Positions 33,043 to 42,374 of a stretch of 64,000 bases of DNA are shown in pieces. Position numbers and translations under genes: made by a program. The stretch is from Vreelandella malpeensis (GTDB lineage Bacteria; Pseudomonadota; Gammaproteobacteria; Pseudomonadales; Halomonadaceae): the NCBI RefSeq assembly GCF_020622355.1, contig NZ_WHVL01000001.1, positions 868,001 through 932,000 on the forward strand, written 5' to 3'. Positions within the stretch are counted from its first letter, which is position 1, and every line of letters begins with the position of its first letter. The notes below the pieces were generated by a model. The model worked only from the letters and a program-made list of their open reading frames with translations. It ran no database searches and had not been told where the DNA came from.

Positions 33043-34608
33043 ATGGCCACTGCCAGTATTCACGTGGTGTGGTTCAAGCGCGATCTGCGCGTTCATGACC
33101 ACGCGCCACTGACCCTTGCCGCCGAGGCAGGTTTGGTACTGCCGGTGTTCGCCATCGAGCCCGGCCAGTGGCAGGCGCCAGACAGCGCATTGCGCCACTG
33201 GCAGTTCGCCGCCGAGTCACTGGTCGATCTCGCGGCGGCGCTGCGCGAGCGGGGGCTGCCGCTGTGTATCTGGCAGGGCGATATGCTCGCGCTGCTCGCC
33301 GCGCTGAAGGCGCACTACGGGGCGCTTACGCTCTACTCGCATGAGGAAACCGGCAACGCCTGGAGCTACGCGCGCGATGTGGCGGTGCTGGATTGGTGCC
33401 GCGCTAAAGGCGTGACGTGGCACGAATATCGTCAGGTGGGCGTGGTGCGCGGGCTCAAGAGCCGCGTGGATCAAGAGGCCTGGGAGGAACAGTGGGAGGC
33501 GCTGATGCAGGCCGCGCCCTTCAAGGCACCCACCAATGCCCACGCTGCGCCAGGCTGGGAGGCGTTTCATCATGTCGAGATAGAGGAACTGGCCGAGCTA
33601 ACGCTTGGCTTCGACACCACGCCCTGCCCGGCGCGCCAGCCCGGCGGTCGGCGGGCCGGGCGGGCGCTGTGGTACGACTTCATCACCCGGCGCGGCGAGC
33701 GCTACCGGGGTTCGATCTCGAAGCCTTTGTTGGCCGAGGTGCACGGCTCGCGGCTGTCGCCGCACCTGGCTTGGGGGACGCTCTCGATGCGCGAGGTGGT
33801 GCGCTCGCTGCGCCATCAACGCGAGAAGCACGCCGAGAAGACCCGCTGGGCGCACTCGCTAAGAGCACTCGCCTCGCGGCTGCACTGGCACTGCCACTTC
33901 ATCCAGAAGCTCGAAAGCGAGCCGAGTATCGAATCGTACACGCTACACCCGGCGCTCAAGGGGCTGCGCGAGCGCGACCCCGAGCACCCGCGACTGCTGG
34001 CCTGGAAGCGCGGCCACACCGGGGTGCCGCTGGTGGATGCCTGCATGCGCTGCTTGATCCATACCGGCTGGATCAACTTCCGCATGCGCGCGATGCTGAT
34101 CTCGTTTGCGACCTTCGGCCTTGGCCTTCACTGGCGTGAGCCCGGGCTGCACCTGGCGCGGCTGTTCACCGATTTCGAACCCGGCATCCACTACCCGCAG
34201 ATCCAGATGCAGTCCGGCGCCACCGGTTTCAATACGCTGCGCATCTACAACCCGATCAAGCAGGCGGAAGACAACGACCCGAGCGGCGAATTCGTCGCCC
34301 GCTGGGTGCCGGAGCTTACCGCACTCCCCGTCGAGTGGCGGACCAAACCCTGGGCGCTGCCGCAGAGCCTGCAGACGCGCTACGCCTTCACCCCCGGCGA
34401 GCACTACCCGCTGCCCCACGATTTCGAAGCCGAAGCGCAGGTGTGGAAAACGCGCATCTTCGAGATGAGTCACACGCCGCAGGCGAAAGAGATCAGCCAG
34501 GTGCTGATGGCTCGGCTTGCCAGCCACCGCCGCCCCAGCGCCCGACGCGGGCGGATAAAACCCGTGGATCATCGCCAGCTTGCGCTGTTCGAGCCGCCCG
34601 CCGACTGA
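33043..34608 (+). CDS. Deoxyribodipyrimidine photolyase / cryptochrome family protein
   Basis: The 521-residue flavoprotein has the N-terminal antenna domain (VVWFKRDLRVHDHAPL) and the C-terminal FAD domain with WHCHFIQKLE, GVPLVDACMRCLIHTGWINF and GLHWREPGLHLARLFTDFEPG. These proteins repair UV-induced dimers with blue light or act as photoreceptors. The sequence NTLRIYNPIKQAEDNDPSGE lies where FAD-binding asparagines occur. CCAAGGAG precedes the ATG. The exact class (CPD, 6-4 or cryptochrome-like) cannot be fixed by eye. Confidence 0.88.
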   Translation: MATASIHVVWFKRDLRVHDHAPLTLAAEAGLVLPVFAIEPGQWQAPDSALRHWQFAAESLVDLAAALRERGLPLCIWQGDMLALLAALKAHYGALTLYSHEETGNAWSYARDVAVLDWCRAKGVTWHEYRQVGVVRGLKSRVDQEAWEEQWEALMQAAPFKAPTNAHAAPGWEAFHHVEIEELAELTLGFDTTPCPARQPGGRRAGRALWYDFITRRGERYRGSISKPLLAEVHGSRLSPHLAWGTLSMREVVRSLRHQREKHAEKTRWAHSLRALASRLHWHCHFIQKLESEPSIESYTLHPALKGLRERDPEHPRLLAWKRGHTGVPLVDACMRCLIHTGWINFRMRAMLISFATFGLGLHWREPGLHLARLFTDFEPGIHYPQIQMQSGATGFNTLRIYNPIKQAEDNDPSGEFVARWVPELTALPVEWRTKPWALPQSLQTRYAFTPGEHYPLPHDFEAEAQVWKTRIFEMSHTPQAKEISQVLMARLASHRRPSARRGRIKPVDHRQLALFEPPAD

Positions 34609-34701
34609 GCGGCGCCGTGTGCTTTGACCCACAACCGGTAAGTGATTAGGCTACGGCCTCCATCTCGATGCCCCGCGCGGGGCGAACGCCAGGCGCCCAC
34701 C

Positions 34702-35148
34702 ATGCAGCTGACCCGGTTCACTGACTACTCGATTCGCGTGCTGATCTATCTCGCCGTCAAGCAGGAGGCGCGCTCGACGATCGGCGAGATTGCCGAGGCC
34801 TTCGATATCTCGCGCAACCACCTGATGAAGGTGGTGCACGAGCTCTCGCGCAAAGGCTACGTCACCGCGATGCGGGGCAAGAATGGCGGGCTGGTGCTGG
34901 CGCGCGCTCCCGACACCATCGGGCTCGGGGCATTGGTGCGCGATACCGAGCAGGACCTGGGGCTGGTCGAGTGCTTCCAGCAAGGCAACGGCTGCGCGAT
35001 CACCCCGGCCTGCCGGCTGCGGCCGATTCTCGGCGAGGCGCTGGCTGCCTTTCTCGCCGTGCTCGACCGCTACACCCTGGCAGACGTGCTCGATGGCCAC
35101 GTACCGGAGCTCGCCGGGCTTTTGCGCATCCCCGCTGCCCAGCTATGA
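34702..35148 (+). CDS. nsrR: Nitric-oxide-sensing Rrf2 regulator NsrR
   Basis: The 148-residue Rrf2 protein has a winged helix (STIGEIAEAFDISRNHLMKV) and three cluster cysteines, C91, C98 and C104, close to C91, C96 and C102 of E. coli NsrR. Nitric oxide destroys the Fe-S cluster and relieves repression. It lies just before hmp, whose promoter carries an NsrR-type site. The ATG at 34702 matches the family N-terminus MQLTRFTDYSIR; an earlier in-frame start at 34642 is intergenic. Confidence 0.92.
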   Translation: MQLTRFTDYSIRVLIYLAVKQEARSTIGEIAEAFDISRNHLMKVVHELSRKGYVTAMRGKNGGLVLARAPDTIGLGALVRDTEQDLGLVECFQQGNGCAITPACRLRPILGEALAAFLAVLDRYTLADVLDGHVPELAGLLRIPAAQL

Positions 35149-35234
35149 GCGCTGCCTTTCAATAACCCACCACTTCTTGATCCAGATCAACATCCGGCGA
35201 GCCTGCGCGCTTGAGCTAATCAAGCCCGCCTTAT

Positions 35235-35257
35235 AAGATTCATTTTAAATACATCTT
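35235..35257. promoter_or_regulatory. NsrR operator upstream of hmp
   Basis: The 23-bp site starts AAGATTCATTT and ends AAATACATCTT, nearly the full NsrR palindrome (AAGATGYATTT, one base, and its mirror). It ends 15 bp before the hmp start and 4 bp before AAGGAG. Confidence 0.9.
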
Positions 35258-35271
35258 ATAAGGAGCACGCC

Positions 35272-36444
35272 ATGCTGAGCCACGACCAGGAAGCCTTGAT
35301 TGCCGCCACCGCCCCGGTGGTCGCCGAACACCTCGAAGCCATCACCCGCCGTTTCTACCCGCTGATGTTCGAGCGCTACCCGGAGGTGAAGGTGCTGTTC
35401 AACGAGGTCCACCAGCAAAACGGCAGCCAGCCCCGGGCGCTGGCCGGCGCGGTGCTGGCCTACGTGCAGCTGCGCGGCAACCCGGCCAAGGCGCGGGCGG
35501 CGCTGGATATCGTGGTCAGCAAGCACGTATCGCTCAACATCCTGCCCGAGCACTATCCCATCGTCGGCGAGTGCCTGATGGCGGCGATCGGCGAGGTGCT
35601 GGGAGACGCGCTCACCCCGGAGATCGCCGACGCCTGGGGCGCGCTCTACGGGGAACTGGCCGCCCTTCTGATCGATCTCGAGGACCAGCGCTACCGCGAG
35701 TTCGAACGCCGCCCCGGCGGATGGCGCGGCGCGCGCCGCTTCAGAATCGCACGCACCCGTCAGGAGAGCGCGGTGATCCGCTCTTTCGTGCTGGAGCCTG
35801 AAGACGGCGGCCCGGTGGCGGATCATCTGCCGGGCCAGTACATTGGCGTGCGCGTGCTGATCGACGGCGAGCCGGTCTACCGCCACTACAGCCTCTCGGA
35901 CATCGCCAATGGCAAGAGCTACCGCCTCTCGATCAAGCGCGAGGCGCAGGGCCGCGTCAGCCGCCACTTTCACGATACGCTGGACGTGGGCGATACGCTG
36001 GAGCTGCTGCCGCCGGCGGGTGATCTCACGCTCATCGAGGGCAGCGAACCCTTGCTTCTGGCCAGCGGCGGGGTGGGCCAGACGCCGCTTCTCCCCATCG
36101 CCCGCCAGGCGCTTTCAAAGGGCCGCCGGGTGGTCTACCTGCACGCCGCCATCGACCGCGATCACCATGCCTTTCGTGATGACGTCCAGGCGCTCGCCCG
36201 TGACTACCCGGAGCAGCTCACGGTGATCGACGTGCTGGAAAACGGGGACGAGGCGGCGCACATCGGACGCATCGACCAGGCGCTTCTGGCGCGCTACCTG
36301 CCGGGCACCGACACGCACTGCTACTTCGTCGGCCCCCAAGGGTTCATGGCGATGATGGACAAGGCGCTTGCGGCGCTGGGCGTCGATGAAGCCCACCGCC
36401 ATTACGAGCACTTCGGCCCCGCCCGGCCGCTGGCCGCCGCATGA
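35272..36444 (+). CDS. hmp: Flavohemoprotein, nitric oxide dioxygenase
   Basis: Hmp turns nitric oxide plus oxygen into nitrate using NAD(P)H. The globin part has Y29, F43 and the proximal H85 at the same numbers as E. coli Hmp; the FAD domain shows YRHYSLSDIANGKSYRLSIK and the NAD domain LLLASGGVGQTPLLPI. Its 390 residues fit the family (396). AAGGAG lies just after the NsrR box. It is convergent with gabT. Confidence 0.96.
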   Translation: MLSHDQEALIAATAPVVAEHLEAITRRFYPLMFERYPEVKVLFNEVHQQNGSQPRALAGAVLAYVQLRGNPAKARAALDIVVSKHVSLNILPEHYPIVGECLMAAIGEVLGDALTPEIADAWGALYGELAALLIDLEDQRYREFERRPGGWRGARRFRIARTRQESAVIRSFVLEPEDGGPVADHLPGQYIGVRVLIDGEPVYRHYSLSDIANGKSYRLSIKREAQGRVSRHFHDTLDVGDTLELLPPAGDLTLIEGSEPLLLASGGVGQTPLLPIARQALSKGRRVVYLHAAIDRDHHAFRDDVQALARDYPEQLTVIDVLENGDEAAHIGRIDQALLARYLPGTDTHCYFVGPQGFMAMMDKALAALGVDEAHRHYEHFGPARPLAAA

Positions 36445-36476
36445 CAGAAGTAAACGGCCGAGAAGCCAGCAGCCGA

Positions 36477-36511
36477 CTGCAAGCGCTCGCGACCTAGTCG
36501 AGCGCTTGCAG
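36477..36511. terminator. Bidirectional hairpin between hmp and gabT
   Basis: Perfect 13-bp arms (CTGCAAGCGCTCG at 36477-36489 and its complement at 36499-36511) with a 9-base loop. The loop contains the gabT stop codon, so the right arm encodes the last residues of GabT. It probably ends transcription from both sides. Confidence 0.75.
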
Positions 36512-37771
36512 CGACGCTTCGATGATACCCAGTCCCTCTTCCAGCACCTCGCTCGAGACCGTCAGCGGTACCAGAATGCGCACGGCGTTGCCGTAGAAAC
36601 CGCAGGAAAGCAGGATCAGGCCCTGCTCGCGCGCCTTGGCGCAGAGCGCCGCGGTAGCGGCGGAGTCGGGCTTGCCGTTGGCGTCTACCAGCTCGAAGGC
36701 GGCCATGGCACCCAGATGGCGGCCGTGGGCCACGTGCTCGAAGCGCGCTTCCCACACCGCAAAGCGCTCGGCGAGCATCCGGCCCATCTGCTCGCTGCGC
36801 GCGAGGATGTTCTCTTCCTCGATCGTCTCGATCACCGCCAGCGCCGCCGCACAGGCGAGCGGGTTACCGCTGTAGGTGCCGCCCAGCGAATTCGGGCCGG
36901 AGGCGTCCATCACCGCGGCGGTGCCCACGACCGCCGAGAGCGGCATGCCGTTGGCGAGGCTCTTGGCGGTGGTGAGGATGTCCGCTTCGATGCCGCTGTG
37001 TTCCAGCGCGAACAGCTTGCCGGTACGGGCGAAGCCGGACTGCACTTCATCGGCAATCAGCAGAATGCCGTGCTCGTCGCACAGCGCGCGCAGGGCCTGC
37101 AGGTACTCGGGAGAGGCGATGTAGAAGCCGCCTTCACCCTGCACCGGCTCGATGACGATGGCCGCCGTGCGGTGCGGGGCGATGTCGGTCTTGAATAGCG
37201 TGCGGATGGCCTCCAGAGACGCTTCTTCGCTGATGCCGTGGATCGGGTTGGGGAACGGCGCGCGAAAGACGTCACCCGGCATCGGGCCGAAATCGTTCTT
37301 GTAGGGCAGCACCTTGCCGGTCATGGCGAGTGTCATCATGGTGCGCCCGTGAAAGGCACCATCGAACGTGATGATGCCAGAGCGACCAGTGGCAGCGCGG
37401 GCGATCTTCACCGCGTTCTCCAGCGCCTCGGCGCCGGTATTGACCAGCATCGCCTTGCGCTCGGGGCCGCGCACCGGGGTCAGTTCGCACAGCTTCTGGC
37501 ACAGCTCGACATAGGGCGCGTAGGAGATCACGGCGGCGCTTGTGTGCATCACCTTCTTGAGCTGGGCCTCCACCGCCGCGACGATCTTCGGGTGGCGGTG
37601 GCCGAGGTTCAGCACGCCGATGCCGCCGGCGAAGTCGATCCAGCGGTGGCCGTCGGCGTCCCAGATTTCCGCGTTTTCGGCGCGCTCGGCGAACTGGGTG
37701 GTCGGGGTGGCGGCGCCGTTGGCGACAAAACGGTTCTTCAGCTCGTTCAATTCGTGGTTGGTCATCGTCAA
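36494..37771 (-). CDS. gabT: 4-aminobutyrate aminotransferase
   Basis: The 425-residue class III aminotransferase transfers the amino group of GABA to 2-oxoglutarate. Seen: VNTGAEALENAVKIAR, FDGAFHGRT, LIADEVQSGFARTGKLFA and the PLP lysine in TTAKSLANGMPLSAVVG. It is the third gene of a minus-strand operon (permease-gabD-gabT), four bases after gabD. Family length and order match GABA catabolism. Confidence 0.93.
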   Translation of the reverse strand: MTMTNHELNELKNRFVANGAATPTTQFAERAENAEIWDADGHRWIDFAGGIGVLNLGHRHPKIVAAVEAQLKKVMHTSAAVISYAPYVELCQKLCELTPVRGPERKAMLVNTGAEALENAVKIARAATGRSGIITFDGAFHGRTMMTLAMTGKVLPYKNDFGPMPGDVFRAPFPNPIHGISEEASLEAIRTLFKTDIAPHRTAAIVIEPVQGEGGFYIASPEYLQALRALCDEHGILLIADEVQSGFARTGKLFALEHSGIEADILTTAKSLANGMPLSAVVGTAAVMDASGPNSLGGTYSGNPLACAAALAVIETIEEENILARSEQMGRMLAERFAVWEARFEHVAHGRHLGAMAAFELVDANGKPDSAATAALCAKAREQGLILLSCGFYGNAVRILVPLTVSSEVLEEGLGIIEASLQALD

Positions 37772-37775
37772 CTCC

Positions 37776-39227
37776 TTATAGCCCGCCGATGCAGGCGTAC
37801 TTCAGTTCGGTAAATTCATCGAGCCCGTGATGGGAGCCTTCACGGCCAAGGCCGGACTCCTTCACCCCGCCAAAGGGCGCAAGCTCGGTGGAGATCAGCC
37901 CTTCATTGACGCCAACCATTCCGTATTCGAGTGCTTCCATCGTGCGCCAGATGCGCCGGTAGTCGGTTGCGTAGAAGTAGGCGGCCAGGCCAAAAGGCGT
38001 ATCGTTGGCCATGGCGATCGCCTCGTCGTCGCGCTCGAAGCGAAACACCGGTGCGACCGGGCCGAAGGTCTCTTCACTGGCCACGGCCATGTCGGTGGTC
38101 ACGTTTGCCAGCACCGTGGGGGTGTAAAAACGCTCGCCGGCCGCGTGGGCGTTGCCGCCGCACACCAGCCGGGCGCCCTTCTCCTGGGCGTCGCTGACGT
38201 GGCGCTGTACCTTCTCGACCGCCGCCTGATTGATCAGCGGGCCGATAGTGCTTCCCTCACTCAGGCCGTCGCCGACTTTCAGCGTCTGGACGCGGGCGGC
38301 GAGCTTTTCGACGAAGGCGTCGTACACGCCGTCCTGAACCAGAAAGCGGTTGGTGCACACGCAGGTCTGACCGGCGTTGCGGAATTTCGAGGCGATGGCG
38401 CCGTCGACGGCGGCGTCGAGATCCGCATCGTCGAAGACGATGAACGGGGCGTTACCGCCGAGCTCCATGGCGGTCTTCTTGACCGTGCTGGCGCACTGGG
38501 CGAGCAGGCGTTTGCCCACCGGCGTGGAGCCGGTGAACGACACCTTGCGCACGCGCGGGTCCGTGGTCAGCACTTCGCCCACCTCGGCGGGTTTGCTGGC
38601 GGTGACCACGTTGATGGTGCCGGCAGGCAGGCCCGCCTCGCGGCCAAGATACGCCGCCGCCAGTGCGGTGAGCGGCGTTGCTTCGGCAGGCTTGATCACC
38701 ACGGTGCAGCCAGCAGCCAGCGCCGGGGCGCACTTGCGGGTGATCATCGCCAGCGGGAAGTTCCAGGGCGTGATGGCGGCGACCACGCCGACCGGCTCGC
38801 GCGTGACCAGAATGCGCTTGTCCGCGCCGTGGCTCGGCAGCGTTTCGCCGGCCATGCGCTTGGCTTCCTCGGCGAAGAACTCGATGAAGGAGGCGCCATA
38901 ACCTACCTCGCCTTTCGCTTCGGCCAGCGGCTTGCCCTGCTCCAGGGTCATCAGCCGGGCGAGATCGTCAGCGTGTTCAGAAATGAGTTCGAACCAGCGG
39001 CGCAGGATTCTTGCGCGCTCCTTGACCGGAGTCGCGCGCCAGGCGGGGCCAGCTTCATACGCCGCCGCCACGGCGTCTGCGGTGTCGCTACCGCCAAGCT
39101 CCGCCACGCGGGCGATGGTTTCGCCGGTGGACGGGTTGTCGACGGCAAAGGTCGCTTCCCCTTGGCGCCACTGTCCGCCTACCAGTGCCGGTACGCTGTC
39201 GTTTAACCATTGATCGATAAAACTCAT
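37776..39227 (-). CDS. gabD: Succinate-semialdehyde dehydrogenase (NADP+)
   Basis: The 483-residue aldehyde dehydrogenase completes GABA breakdown to succinate. Catalytic motifs: MELGGNAPFIVFDDADLD with the general-base glutamate, and NAGQTCVCTNRFLVQDG with the nucleophilic cysteine; GabD-like ITPWNFPLAMITRK near residue 150. It lies 16 bp after the permease gene and 4 bp before gabT. Confidence 0.93.
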   Translation of the reverse strand: MSFIDQWLNDSVPALVGGQWRQGEATFAVDNPSTGETIARVAELGGSDTADAVAAAYEAGPAWRATPVKERARILRRWFELISEHADDLARLMTLEQGKPLAEAKGEVGYGASFIEFFAEEAKRMAGETLPSHGADKRILVTREPVGVVAAITPWNFPLAMITRKCAPALAAGCTVVIKPAEATPLTALAAAYLGREAGLPAGTINVVTASKPAEVGEVLTTDPRVRKVSFTGSTPVGKRLLAQCASTVKKTAMELGGNAPFIVFDDADLDAAVDGAIASKFRNAGQTCVCTNRFLVQDGVYDAFVEKLAARVQTLKVGDGLSEGSTIGPLINQAAVEKVQRHVSDAQEKGARLVCGGNAHAAGERFYTPTVLANVTTDMAVASEETFGPVAPVFRFERDDEAIAMANDTPFGLAAYFYATDYRRIWRTMEALEYGMVGVNEGLISTELAPFGGVKESGLGREGSHHGLDEFTELKYACIGGL

Positions 39228-39243
39228 AAAGTACTCCCAGACG

Positions 39244-40659
39244 TTACAGATCGTTCAACATGTGACGGTCGCTGTAGGCGCGCCCGTAGGTGCGCAGCGA
39301 ATAGACGTAGAGGATGAGGCCCAGAAGCGACCAGCCGGCGAAGATGATCCACTCGGCACCGGTGAGCGCGGCGGGGCTGCCGGGCAGGTAGAGAAACGCC
39401 ATGGCCAGCGACATCAGCACCGCCGCCACGCCGCAGGGCATGCCGAAGCTGACGCGAAACGGGCGCGGCATGTCCGGCTCGCGCACGCGCAGCACCAGAA
39501 AGGAGACGGCGACGAACAGATAGGCGATGACGATGCCAAGACCGCCGGCGTCGACGATCCACACCAGCGCCGGGCGGCCAAAGAACGGCGCGATGCAGGA
39601 GAGAAAGCCCATCAGGAAGATGGCATTGGTCGGCGTCTTGTAGCGCGGGTGCAGCTTGGCGAAGGTCTGCGGAAGCATCCCCGCCTGGGCCAGCGCGTAG
39701 ATCGCCCGCGAGCCGCCGATGTAGAAGGCGTTCCAGCTGGTGATGATGCCCGCGATACCCGCCAGCACCATCAGGTTGCTCGCCCAGGCGGCGTCGAACA
39801 GCACGCCCATGGCTTCCGGCACGGTCAGGCTGGCGTTGTCCAGTGCGGCGCTATCGAGCATCAGACTGGTACCCAGGATGATCAGCGAGTACCAGGCCAC
39901 CGCCAGCAGCACCGAGAGCATCAGCACCTTGCCGATCGCCTTGTAGGGCAGGTCGATCTCTTCGGCGGCCTGGGGGATGACGTCGAAGCCGACGAACAGA
40001 AACGGCACCATGACCAGTACCGCCATGATGCCGGCGGCCACACCCGCCTCTCCTGGGGCGAACAGCGGCGTCATGTTGGCGGTGCTGCCCTCGAACAGGG
40101 CACCGGTGATGAACATCACACCTACCACCAGAATCAGCCCGGTCACCACCTTCTGCAGGAGTGCAGCGGTGGTGACGCCGAAGTAATTGATCGCCATCAT
40201 GGCGAGCGAGCCGCCCACGCCGACCGCCACCCAGGTAGCCTTCACTTCCCAGCCGGCGATGGTCCAGAGATGCCCCACCGCGTAGTCGGGCGCGATGTAC
40301 TCGACCACCGTCGGCAGCGCCACGGCCTCGAAGGCCACCACGCTCAAATAGCCCAGGATGATCGCCCAGGTACACAGAAACGAGGCCCCGTGGCCCAGCG
40401 CCCGGTAGCTGTAGACGTGTTCGCCGCCCACCTTGGGCATGGCCGAGGCGAGCTCGGCGTAGGTCAGGCCCACCAGCACGATGGCGAACCCGCCGACGAT
40501 GAAGGCGAGAATGGCCCCCAGGCTTCCGGCGGACTGGATGGCGGTGCCGGTCAGCACGATCCAGCCCCACCCGATCATGGCCCCGAAGGCCAGCGCCAGC
40601 ACGTCCCCGCGTGCCAGTACGCGAACAAGCCTGGCTTGTTCAGGAGTCGATGTCGTCAT
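39244..40659 (-). CDS. APC-family amino acid permease, probable GABA uptake
   Basis: The 471-residue protein has about 12 hydrophobic helices and the APC first-helix motif (LALAFGAMIGWGWIVLTG) plus PKVGGEHVYSYRALG. First gene of the gab operon, so GABA or a precursor such as putrescine or an omega-amino acid is the likely substrate (context). The promoter faces a GabR-like regulator across a 248-bp gap with paired operator repeats. Confidence 0.87.
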   Translation of the reverse strand: MTTSTPEQARLVRVLARGDVLALAFGAMIGWGWIVLTGTAIQSAGSLGAILAFIVGGFAIVLVGLTYAELASAMPKVGGEHVYSYRALGHGASFLCTWAIILGYLSVVAFEAVALPTVVEYIAPDYAVGHLWTIAGWEVKATWVAVGVGGSLAMMAINYFGVTTAALLQKVVTGLILVVGVMFITGALFEGSTANMTPLFAPGEAGVAAGIMAVLVMVPFLFVGFDVIPQAAEEIDLPYKAIGKVLMLSVLLAVAWYSLIILGTSLMLDSAALDNASLTVPEAMGVLFDAAWASNLMVLAGIAGIITSWNAFYIGGSRAIYALAQAGMLPQTFAKLHPRYKTPTNAIFLMGFLSCIAPFFGRPALVWIVDAGGLGIVIAYLFVAVSFLVLRVREPDMPRPFRVSFGMPCGVAAVLMSLAMAFLYLPGSPAALTGAEWIIFAGWSLLGLILYVYSLRTYGRAYSDRHMLNDL

Positions 40660-40803
40660 GATGATGTTTTCCAGGGTCGTTGATTATTATGTGAGCAGTG
40701 CGGCGTTGTTGTTTGAGACAGCTGTTGTTTGAGACGCCGCCCGCTGCCTGCGGGCGCAACGCGCCTTTCTCTACACGCTAGCAGGGTCGCCGCGCGGCGC
40801 GAA

Positions 40804-40834
40804 TGGACCACTTGGCTGTTTGACTGGACCACTT
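40804..40834. promoter_or_regulatory. Direct-repeat operator of the GabR-like regulator
   Basis: TGGACCACTT occurs twice (40804-40813 and 40825-40834), starts 21 bp apart, two helical turns. GabR-type MocR proteins bind direct repeats in the shared promoter region of their gene and the gab genes; the location here, about 75 bp before the regulator start, fits. Confidence 0.65.
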
Positions 40835-40907
40835 TGCGCCTTTGTGCGATAACGCTCGGATTTGACGATGAATCTGCCGTGAAGAGCCTTGCGTTGAAGG
40901 AGCGTCG

Positions 40908-42332
40908 ATGAGTCGGGAAGAGATGCTGGAGACGTTCGCGGCGCTCTACGCGCGCGAGCCCGAACGGCTGAGCAAGCAGGTGCGTATCGAGCAGGCCCTG
41001 CGCCAGGCGGTGACGCGCCACTGGGCGCCGGGCAGCCGCTTGCCGGCGCACCGGGCGCTGGCCGAGCGGATCGGCTGCGCGCGCCAGACCCTGGCGCTGG
41101 CCATCGACACCCTGCTCACCGAGGAGCTTTTAAGAACGAGTCACGGCCAGGGCACCTGGGTGCGCCGCAGGGCGCCTGCGCCGAATCCTTCGCCATTGAG
41201 CACACCGCTTTCGCGGCGCGCCCGCCAGGTGCTGCGCGCGCCGGGTTCGAGCGCGATCCAGAGCGGCGCCTTCATGCCCGGCATCCCGGATATCGCCCAG
41301 TTCCCCATGCGCCGCTGGCGCCAGCTCTACACCAGCGTTACCGTGGCCCAGAACGCGCTGCTGCTCTCCTACTCCACCGGCGGCTACGGCCCACTCAAGC
41401 GGGCGATTCGCGATTTTCTCGCCCGCTGGCGCCACCTCGACTGCGACGTCGACCAGATCATCATTACCGACGGCACTCACAACGGCATCGAGCTGTGCGC
41501 CATGGCGCTCACCGATACGGGCGACACGGTGGCGATGGAGTCGCCCTGCTACTGGGGCGCGCGCAACATCTTCACTGCCGCCGGGCTCGAGCTTGCCCTG
41601 CTGCCCTGGGACCCGGTTCGGGGCCACAGGCTTCCCGCCAAGCCGCCGCCGGTGGCGCTCGCCTACCTGACCGGCACCCACCACTACCCGCTGAGCGAGC
41701 CGGCCAGCGCCCGCCACAAGGGGCAGCTGTGCGAGGCGCTGGCGCCGGGCTACGTGCTGGAGGACGACTACGAGTTCACCGAAGGCGATCACGAGGCGCT
41801 TCTGTTCGACCCCGCCTCGCCACGCCATTTGCTGGTGGGCTCGTTTTCGAAGATGATGTTTCCCGGCCTGCGCCTGGGCTACCTGGTGGTACCGCGCCAC
41901 CTGGCGGAGCCGATGAACCGCCTGCGCAGCGAACTCTTTCGCGAGGGCCGCATGCTCGACCAGGCGGTGCTCGCCCAGTTCATCTTCGACGGCGACCTGG
42001 ACCACTGGTGCCGGCGCATCCAGCGCGACTATCTTGGCCGCCAGCAGGTGCTGCACGACCAGCTGGCGAGTTTGCCCGGCGTGAAGCGGGTCTCGCCGCC
42101 GAGCAGCACCATCAGCCTGTGCGTGGAGTTCGAGCCCGGTATCGACGACGTGGCCATCGCCCAGGCGCTGTTGCAAGAGCACCTGATCGTGCGGGCGCTG
42201 AGCCCGGTATGCGCCGAGCACGATCACCGGACGGGGCTGGTGATGGGCGTGGGCATGCTCTCCGGGGAGACGCTGAACCGCGAGGTGCTGCGCCTTCGCC
42301 ACTGCCTGGCGGCGCTTTTGCGCACGCCATGA
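40908..42332 (+). CDS. GabR-like MocR-family transcriptional activator
   Basis: The 474-residue protein has a GntR winged helix (RIEQALRQAVTRHWAPGSRL, then HRALAERIGCARQTLALAID) linked to an aminotransferase fold with the PLP lysine in VGSFSKMMFPGLRLGYLVVP. B. subtilis GabR of this type binds PLP and GABA and activates gabTD. Divergent position to permease-gabD-gabT makes it the probable regulator. AAGGAG lies 7 bases before the ATG. PdxR-like function is an alternative but no pdx genes are near. Confidence 0.87.
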   Translation: MSREEMLETFAALYAREPERLSKQVRIEQALRQAVTRHWAPGSRLPAHRALAERIGCARQTLALAIDTLLTEELLRTSHGQGTWVRRRAPAPNPSPLSTPLSRRARQVLRAPGSSAIQSGAFMPGIPDIAQFPMRRWRQLYTSVTVAQNALLLSYSTGGYGPLKRAIRDFLARWRHLDCDVDQIIITDGTHNGIELCAMALTDTGDTVAMESPCYWGARNIFTAAGLELALLPWDPVRGHRLPAKPPPVALAYLTGTHHYPLSEPASARHKGQLCEALAPGYVLEDDYEFTEGDHEALLFDPASPRHLLVGSFSKMMFPGLRLGYLVVPRHLAEPMNRLRSELFREGRMLDQAVLAQFIFDGDLDHWCRRIQRDYLGRQQVLHDQLASLPGVKRVSPPSSTISLCVEFEPGIDDVAIAQALLQEHLIVRALSPVCAEHDHRTGLVMGVGMLSGETLNREVLRLRHCLAALLRTP

Positions 42333-42374
42333 CGACAAGACGCGCCAAGCGCCAATGACCACAGGGGATGACTC

